In this document: positions 55,961 through 64,000 of the stretch, piece after piece
How the letters are laid out: each line of letters starts with the position of its first letter
Position numbering within the stretch: the stretch's first letter is position 1
Assembly: GCF_038502225.1 (NCBI RefSeq)
Contig: NC_091391.1
Location: 3,047,228-3,111,227 of the forward strand
Length of the DNA stretch: 64,000 nucleotides
From: Cherax quadricarinatus
Taxonomy: Eukaryota > Arthropoda > Malacostraca > Decapoda > Parastacidae
Reading direction: 5' to 3'
Program-made: the position numbers and the translations under genes
Notes under the pieces: model-generated
Databases searched by the model: none
The model's input: the letters and a program-made list of their open reading frames with translations, nothing else
Told to the model about the DNA's origin: nothing

Positions 55961-58900
55961 CCTGCGTACTGGTGATGTGAAATACGTGTTTGGAGGTCTC
56001 TGCATGTTCTGCCTGCGTACTGGTGATGTGAAATACATGTTGGAGGTCTCTGCATGTTCTGCCTGCGTACTGGTGTTGTGAAATAAGTGTTGGAGGTCTC
56101 TGCATGTTCTGCCTGCGTACTGGTGTTGTGAAATACGTGTTTGGAGGTCTCTGCATGTTCTGCCTGCGTACTGGTGTTGTGAAATACATGTTGGAGGTCT
56201 CTGCATGTTCTGCCTGCGTACTGGTGTTGTGAAATAAGTGTTGGAGGTCTCTGCATGTTCTGCCTGCGTACTGGTGTTGTGAAATACATGTTGGAGGTCT
56301 CTGCATGTTCTGCCTGCGTACTGGTGTTGTGAAATACGTGTTGGAGGTCTCTGCATGTTCTGCCTGCGTACTGGTGTTGTGAAATACGTGTTGGAGGTCT
56401 CTGCATGTTCTGCCTGCGTACTGGTGTTGTGAAATACGTGTTGGAGGTCTCTGCATGTTCTGCCTGCGTACTGGTGATGTGAAATACGTGTTTGGAGGTC
56501 TCTGCATGTTCTGCCTGCGTACTGGAGTTGTGAAATACGTGTTTGGAGGTCTCTGCATGTTCTGCCTGCGTACTGGTGTTGTGAAATACGTGTTGGAGGT
56601 CTCTGCATGTTCTGCCTGCGTACTGGTGTTGTGAAATACGTGTTGGAGGTCTCTGCATGTTCTGCCTGTGTACTGGTGTTGTGAAATACGTGTTTGGAGG
56701 TCTCTGCATGTTCTGCCTGCGTACTGGGGTTGTGAAATACGTATTGGAGGTCTCTGCATGTTCTACCTGCGTACTGGTGTTGTGAAATACGTGTTGGAGG
56801 TCTCTGTATGTTCTGCCTGCGTACTGGTGTTGTGAAATACGTGTTGGAGGTCTCTGTATGTTCTGCCTGCGTACTGGTGTTGTGAAATACGTGTTTGGAG
56901 GTCTCTGCATGTTCTGCCTGCGTACTGGTGTTGTGAAATACGTGTTGGAGGTCTCTGCATGTTCTGCCTGCGTACTGGTGTTGTGAAATACGTGTTGGAG
57001 GTCTCTGCATGTTCTACCTGCGTACTGGTGTTGTGAAATAAGGTGTTTGGAGGTCTCTACATGTTCTGCCTGCGTACTGGTGTTGTGAAATACGTGTTGG
57101 AGGTCTCTGCATGTTCTGCCTGCGTACTGGTCTTGTGAAATACGTGTTGGAGGTCTCTACATGTTCTACCTGCGTTCTGGTGTTGTGAAATACGTGTTGG
57201 AGGTCTCTGCATGTTCTGCCTGCGTACAGGGGTTGTGAAATACGTGTTGGAGGTCTCTGCATGTTCTGCCTGCGTACTGGTGTTGTGTAATACGTGTTGG
57301 AGGTCTCTGCATGTTCTACCTGCGTACTGGTGTTGTGAAATACGTGTTGGAGGTCTCTACATGTTCTACCTGCGTACTGGTGTTGTGAAATACGTGTTGG
57401 AGGTCTCTGCATGTTCTACCTGCGTACTGGTGTTGTGAAATACGTGTTGGAGGTCTCTGCATGTTCTGCCTGCGTACTGGAGTTGTGAAATACGTGTTGG
57501 AGGGCTCTGCATGTTCTGCCTGCGTACTGGGGTTGTGAAATACGTGTTGGAGGTCTCTGCATGTTCTGCCTGCGTACTGGTGTTGTGAAATACGTGTTGG
57601 AGGTCTCTGCATGTTCTGCCTGCGTACTGGGATTGTGAAATACGTGTTGGAGGTCTCTGCATGTTCTGCCTGCGTACTGGTGTTGTGAAATACGTGTTGG
57701 AGGTCTCTGCATGTTCTACCTGCATACTGGTGTTGTGAAATACGTGTTGGAGGTCTCTGCATGTTCTGCCTGCGTACTGGTGTTGTGAAATACGTGTTGG
57801 AGGTCTCTGCATGTTCTGCCTGCGTACTGGTGTTGTGAAATACGTGTTGGAGGTCTCTGCATGTTCTGCCTGCGTACTGGGGTTGTGAAATACGTGTTGG
57901 AGGTCTCTACATGTTCTACCTGCGTACTGGTGTTGTGAAATACGTGTTGGAGGTCTCTGCATGTTCTGCCTGCGTACTGGTGTTGTGAAATACGTGTTGG
58001 AGGTCTCTGCATGTTCTGCCTGCGTACTGGGGTTGTGAAATACATGTTTGGAGGTCTCTGCATGTTCTACCTGCGTACTGGTGTTGTGAAATACGTGTTG
58101 GAGGTCTCTGCATGTTCTGCGTGCGTACTGGGGTTGTGAAATACGTGTTGGAGGTCTCTACATGTTCTGCCTGCGTACTGGTGTTGTGAAATACGTGTTG
58201 GAGGTTTCTGCATGTTCTGCCTGCGTACTGGTGTTGTGAAATACGTGTTGGAGGTCTCTGCATGTTCTGCCTGCGTACTGGGGTTGTGAAATACGTGTTG
58301 GAGGTCTCTACATGTTCTGCCTGCTTACTGGTGTTGTGAAATACGTGTTGGAGGTCTCTGCATGTTCTGCCTGCGTACTGGTGTTGTGAAATACGTGTTG
58401 GAGGTCTCTGCATGTTCTACCTGCGTACTGGTGTTGTGAAATACGTGTTGGAGGTCTCTGCATGTTCTGTCTGCGTACTGGGGTTGTGAAATACGTGTTT
58501 GGAGGTCTCTGCATGTTCTGCCTGCGTACTGGTGTTGTGAAATACGTGTTGGAGGTCTCTGCATGTTCTGCCTGCGTACTGGGGTTGTGAAATACGTGTT
58601 GCAGGTCTCTACATATTCTGCCTGCGTACTGGTGTTGTGAAATACGTGTTGGAGGTCTCTGCATGTTCTGCCTGCGTACTGGGGTTGTGAAATACGTGTT
58701 GGAGGTCTCTGCATGTTCTGCCTGCGTACTGGGGTTGTGAAATACATGTTTGGAGGTCTCTGCATGTTCTGCCTGCGTACTGGTGTTGTGAAATACGTGT
58801 TGCAGGTCTCTGCATGTTCTGCGTGCGTACTGGTGTTGTGAAATACGTGTTTGGAGGTCTCTGCATGTTCTGCGTGCGTACTGGTGTTGTGAAATACGTG

Positions 58901-59670
58901 TTGGAGGTCTCTGCATGTTCTACCTGCGTACTGGTGTTGTGAAATACATGTTTGGAGGTCTCTGCATGTTCTGCCTGCGTACTGGTGTTGTGAAATACGT
59001 GTTACAGGTCTCTGCATGTTCTGCCTGCGTACTGGGGTTGTGAAATACATGTTTGGAGGTCTCTGCATGTTCTGCCTGCGTACTGGTGTTGTGAAATACG
59101 TGTTGCAGGTCTCTGCATGTTCTACCTGCGTACTGGTGTTGTGAAATACATGTTTGGAGGTCTCTGCATGTTCTACCTGCGTACTGGTGTTGTGAAATAC
59201 GTGTTGCAGGTCTCTGCATGTTCTGCCTGCGTACTGGGGTTGTGAAATACGTGTTGGAGGTCTCTACATGTTCTGCCGGCGTACTGGTGTTGTGAAATAC
59301 GTGTTGGAGGTCTCTGCATGTTCTGCGTGCGTACTGGTGTTGTGAAATACGTGTTGGAGGTCTCTGCATGTTCTGCGTGCGTACTGGGGTTGTGAAATAC
59401 GTGTTGGAGGTCTCTGCATGTTCTGCCTGCGTACTGGGGTTGTGAAATACGTGTTGGAGGTCTCTGCATGTTCTGCCTGCGTACTGGGGTTGTGAAATAC
59501 ATGTTTGGAGGTCTCTGCATGTTCTGCCTGCGTACTGGTGTTGTGAAATACGTGTTGGAGGTCTCTGCATGTTCTGCCTGCGTACTGGTGTTGTGAAATA
59601 CGTGTTGGAGGTCTCTGCATGTTCTGCCTGCGTACTGGTGTTGTGAAATAAGTGTTTGGAGGTCTCTTGA
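55961..59670. repeat. 50-bp satellite (second family), ~74 copies
   Basis: The unit is GTACTGGTGTTGTGAAATAC, GTGTTGGAGG, TCTCTGCATG, TTCTGCCTGC, unrelated to the 50-bp array at 21042. A 51-bp subtype (GTGTTTGGAGG) is interspersed and shifts the frame. A GGGGTTGTG subtype is commoner on the right. The minus frames (MQRPPTRISQHQYAGRTC) are periodic artefacts. Confidence 0.97.
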
Positions 59671-59839
59671 TGTTGCGCCCACGTATAATTTGTTGCAGTC
59701 ATTGCAAGATATTATGTATAACCCTGCAGAGGATTGAAACTCGTCCTGTCTGTTACTGGTAATGTCCTTAATGGAGGTAGATACTTGGAATGAGGCACTG
59801 GAAAAGATGTTGGAAACGAGTTTGGCAATGGAATTGACG
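59671..59839. other. Island between arrays, no gene identified
   Basis: About 170 bp of unique sequence. A plus frame from 59762 ([20 protein letters not shown]) runs into the next array, and a minus frame ends [20 protein letters not shown]. Neither matches a family I know. If the next array arose inside a coding element, this would be its edge. Confidence 0.4.
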
Positions 59840-62800
59840 GGCCAGCAACCCCAACTGGGCCAGCAACCCCAACTGAGCCAGGAACCCCAGATGGGCCAGT
59901 ATCCCCAGCTGAGCCAGGAACCCCAACTGGGCCAGCAACCCCAACTGAGCTAGGAACCCCAGCTGGGCTAGGAACCGCAGTTGGGCCAGGAACCCCAGCT
60001 GGGCCAGAAACCCCAGCTGGGCCAGGAACCCCAGCTGAGCCAGCAACCCCAACTGAGCCAGGAACCCCAGCTGGGCCAGGAACCCCAGCTGAGCCAGGAA
60101 CCCCAGCTGGGCCAATAACCCCAGCTGGGCCAGGATCCCCAGCTGAGCCAGGAACCCCAACTGGGCCAGCAACCCCAACTGAGCAAGGAACCCCAGCTGG
60201 GCCAGGAACCCCAGATGGGCCAGAAACCCCAACTGGGCCAGGAACTCCAGCTGGGCCAGGAACCCCAGCTGGGCCAGTAACCCCAACGGAGCCAGGAACC
60301 CCAACGGAGCCAGGAACCCCAACGAGGCCAGGAACCCCAGCTGGGCCAGGAACCCCAGCTGGGCCAGAAACACCAGCTAGACCAGAAACCCCAGCTGAGC
60401 CAGAAACCCCAAGGGAGCCAGGAACCCCAACGCAGCCAAGAACCCCAACGTGGGCAAGAACCTCAGCTGGGCCAGGAACCCCAGCAAGGCCAGAAACCCC
60501 AGCTGGGCCAGAAACCCCAGCTAGGCCAGGAACCCTAGCTGGGCCAGGAACCCCAGCTGGGCCAGGAACCATAGCTGGGCCAGAAATCCCAGCTGGGCCA
60601 GGAACCGCAGTTGGGTCAGGAACCCCAGCTGGGCCAGAAACCCCAGCTGAGCCAGAAACCCCAGCTGAGCCAGAAACCCCAACGGAGCCAGGAACCCCAA
60701 CGCAGCCAGGAACCCAAACGTGGCCACGAACCCCAGCTGGGCCAGGAACCCCAGCTGGGCCAGAAACCCTAGCTGGGCCAGGAACCCCTGCTGGGCCAGG
60801 AACCCCAACTGGGCCAGGAACCCCAGATGGGCCAGAAATCCCAGCTGGGCCAGGAACCATAGTTGGACCAGGAACCCCAGCTGGGTCAGGAACCCCAGTT
60901 GGGCCAGGAACCCCAGCTGGGCCAGGAACCCCAGCTGGGTCAGGAACCCCAACGGAGCCAGGAACCCTAACGGGGCCATGAACCCCAACGGAGCCAGGAA
61001 CCCCAACTGAGCCAGGAACCCCAGCTGGGCCAGGAACCCCAGCAGGGCCAGGAACCCCAACGGAGCCAGGAACCCCAACGCAGCCAGGAACCCCAACTGG
61101 GCCAGCAACCCCACCTGAGCCAGGAGCCCCCGCTGGGCCAAGAACCCCAGCTGGGCCAGAAACCCCAGCTGGGCCTGGAACCCCAGCTGGGCCAGAAACC
61201 TTAGCTGGGCCAGGAACCCCAGCTGGGCCAGAAATCCTAGCTGGGCCAGGAACCAAAGTTGGGCCAGGAACCCCAGCTGGGCCAGAAACCGCAGCTGGGC
61301 CAGAAACCCCAGCTGAACCAGAAACCCCAACGGAGCCAGGAACCCCAACGCAGCCAGGAACCCTAACGTGGCCAGGAACCCCAGCTGGGCCAGGAACCCC
61401 ACCTGGGCCAGAAACCCAACCTGGGCCAGGAACCCCAGCTGGGCCACGAACCCCAACTTGGCCAGGAACCCCAACTGGGCCAGGAACCCCAGCTGGGCCA
61501 GAAACCCCAACTGGGCCAGAAACCCCAGCTGCGTCAGGAACCCCAGCTGGGCCAGGAACCCCAGCTGGGGCAGGAACCTCAGCTGGGCCAGGAACCCCAG
61601 CTGGGCCAGGAACCCCAACGGAGCCAGGAACCCTAACGGGGCCATGAACAACAACGGAGCCAGGAACCCCAACTTAGCCAGGAGCCCCAGCTGGGCCAGG
61701 AACCCCAGCTGGGCCTGGAACCCCAACGGAGCCAGGAACCCCAACGCAGCCAGGAACCCCAACTGGGCCAGCAACTCCACCTGAGCCAGGAGCCCCAGCT
61801 GGCCCAAGAGCCCCAGCTGGGCCAGAAATCCCAGCTGGGTCAGGAACCCCCGCTGAGCCAGGAACCGCAGTTGGGCCAGGAACCCCAGCTGGGCCAGAAA
61901 CCCCAGCTGGGCCAGAAACCCCAGCTGAGCCAGAAACCCCAACGGAGCCAGGAACCCCAACGCAGCCAGGAACCCCAACGGGGCCAAGAGCCCCAGCTGG
62001 GCCAGGAACCCCAGCTGGGCCAGGAACCCCAGTTGGCCCAGGAATCCCAGTTGGGCCAAGAATCCCAGCTGGGCCAGGAGCCCCAGCTGGGCCAGGAACC
62101 CCAACGGAGCCAGGAACCCCAACGGGGCCAGGAACCTCAGCTGGGCCAGGAACCCCAGCTGGGCCAGAAACCGCAGCTGGGCCAGAAACCACAGCTGAGC
62201 CAGAAACCCCAACGGAGCCAGGAACCCCAACGCAGCCAGGAACCCCAACGTGGCCAGGAACCCCAGCTGGGCCAGGAACCCCAGCTGGGCCAGGAACCCC
62301 AGCTGGGCCAGGAGCCCCAGCTGAGCCACGAACCCCAGCTGGGCCAGAAATCCCAGCTGGGCCAGAAACCGCAGCTGGGCCAGGAACCCCAGTTGGGCCA
62401 GGAACCCCAGCTGGGCCAGGAACCCCAACGGAGCCAAGAACCCTAACGGAGCCAGGAACCCGAGCTAGGCCAGAAACTCCAGCTAGGCCAGAAACCCCAG
62501 CTGGGCCAGAAACCCCAGCTGAGCCAGAAACCCCAAAGGAGCCAGGAACCCCAACGCAGCCAAGAACCCCAACGCAGCCAAGAACCCCAACGTGGCCAAG
62601 AACCCCAACGGAGCCAGGAACCTCAACGCAGCCAGGAACCCCAACGTGGCCAGGAACCCCAGCTTGGTCAGGAACCCCAGCTGGGCCAGGAACCTCAGCT
62701 GGGCCAGGAACCCCAGCTGAGCCACGAACTCCAGCTGGGCCAGAAATCCCAGCTGGGCCAGGAACCGCAGTTGGGCCAGGAACCCCAGTTGGGCCAGGAA

Positions 62801-64000
62801 CCCCAGCTGGGCCAGGAACCCCAGCTGGGCCAGGAACCCCAACGGAGCCAGGAACCCTAACGGAGCCAGGAACCCCAACGCAGCCAAGAACCCCAACGTG
62901 GCCAGTAACCTCAGCTGGGCCAGGAACCCCAGCTGGGCCAGAAACCCCAACAGAGCCTGGAACCCCAACGCAGCCAGGAACCCCAACGTGGCCAGGAACC
63001 CCAGCAGGGCCAGGAACCCCATCTCGGCCAGAAAGCCCAGCTGGGCCAGAAACCCCAGCTGGGCCAGGAACCCCCGCTGAGCCATGAACCCCAGCTGGGC
63101 CAGGAACCCCAGGTGGGCCAGAAATCCCAGCTTTGCCAGGAACCGCAGTTGGGCCAGAAACCCCAGCTGGGCCAGAAACCCCAGCTGAGCCAGAAACCCC
63201 AACGGAGCCAGGAACCCCAACGCAGCCAGGAACCCCAACGGGGCCAGGAACCCCAGCTGGGCCAGGAACCGCAGTTGGGCCAGAAACCCCAGCTGGGCCA
63301 GAAACCCCAGCTGAGCCAGAAACCCCAACGGAGCCAGGAACCCCAACGCAGCCAGGAACCCCAACGTGGCCAGGAACCTCAGCTGGGCCAGGAACCCCAG
63401 CTGGGCCAGGAACCCCAGCTGGGCCAGGAACCCCAGCTGGTCCAGAAATCTCAGATGGGATAGGAACCGCAGTTGGGCCAGGAACCCCAGCTGGGCCAGA
63501 AACCCCAGCTGAGCCAGAAACCCCAACGGAGCCAGGAACCCCAACGCAGCCAGGAACCCCAACGTGGCCAAGAACCCCAGCTGGGCCAGAAACCCCAGCT
63601 GGGCCAGAAACCCCAGCTGGGCCAGGAACCCCAGCTGGGCCAGAAACCCCAGCTGGGCCAGGAATCCCAGGTGGGCCAGAAATCCCAGCTTGGCCAGGAA
63701 TCCCAGTTGGGCCAGGAACCCCAACTGGGTCAGGAACCCCAGCTGGGCCAGTAACCCCAGCTGGGCCAGGAACCCCAGTTGGACCGAGAACCCCAGCTGG
63801 ACCAGGAACCCAAGCTGGGCCAGGAACCCCAACGGAGCCAGGAACCCTAACGGCGCCATGAACCCCAACGGAGTCAGGAACCCCAACGGAGCCAGGAACC
63901 CCAGTTGGGCCAAGTACCCCAACGGAGCCAGGAACCCCAACTGAGCCAGGAACCCCAGCTGGGCCAGGTACCCCAACGGAGCCAGGAACCCCAGCTGGGC
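59840..64000. repeat. 18-bp satellite (CCAGGAACCCCAGCTGGG), continues past the window
   Basis: Units CCAGGAACCCCAGCTGGG with AACGGAG, AACGCAG, AACGTGG and AACTGGG variants, about 230 copies to the window end. A block of consecutive ACGGAG, ACGCAG and ACGTGG/ACGGGG units recurs many times (near 60670, 61330, 61940, 62210, 63200, 63320 and 63525, with similar ones between), so a higher-order unit of a few hundred bp exists. As 18 is divisible by three, frames stay open: a collagen-like Gly-X-Y frame and a LAQLGF frame on the minus strand, GPGTPA on the plus strand. I treat all as artefacts. Confidence 0.95.

Noticed and set aside
59712..64000. Collagen-like and LAQLGF-repeat proteins
   Set aside because: These are periodic consequences of an 18-bp satellite. 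Alternative frames of similar length overlap, and no conserved collagen ends are seen.

Overview
This is nuclear DNA of an arthropod, most likely a decapod crustacean (crayfish, lobster or crab type). The reasons are a 0.7 kb block of CCTAA, the arthropod telomere repeat; long TA, CA, GA and AAT microsatellites; and CR1-like, RTE-like, jockey/CR1-type and Penelope-like retroelements plus tRNA-derived SINEs of a kind I recall from decapod genomes. The species-level idea comes from memory, not a search. I see no host protein-coding gene, no convincing functional tRNA gene and no rRNA gene. Nearly all the very long open frames are periodic tandem arrays that happen to lack stops.

Layout. 0-6.8 kb: degenerate repeats, a MITE-like element and three LINE remnants. 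6.8-13.0 kb: a 15-bp satellite. 13.4-16.5 kb: a broken RTE-type LINE. 16.7-17.2 kb: a Penelope-like fragment with a GIY-YIG domain, directly abutting a 46-bp satellite (17.2-20.3 kb). 20.6-26.1 kb: a dispersed repeat running into a 50-bp satellite. 26.1-30.5 kb: microsatellites, LINE ends, a nested pair of fold-back elements and a SINE. 30.6-31.3 kb: interstitial telomeric repeat. 31.5-33.0 kb: a 16-bp satellite. 33.2-34.2 kb: LINE ends. 34.4-36.2 kb: a 24-32 bp satellite. 36.5-48.4 kb: one minus-strand LINE expanded by two in-frame arrays and four insertions, one of them a 4.2 kb CR1-like element with both ORFs intact. 48.5-64 kb: four more arrays (22, 20, 50 and 18 bp). By my own coordinates, tandem arrays cover about 38 kb, close to 59% of the window.

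Three themes deserve attention. (1) The reverse transcriptase of the 36.5-48.4 kb LINE is interrupted where a 7-residue and an 8-residue piece of its own protein have been amplified in frame into arrays of about 80 and 125 copies. (2) A set of small, often palindromic insertions with 10-12 bp target duplications carries hammerhead-ribozyme cores (CTGANGA, hairpin, GAAAC), with pairing changes between copies that preserve the stems. (3) Several satellites begin inside, or at the edge of, a recognisable dispersed element, so satellite birth from transposable elements can be read directly here.
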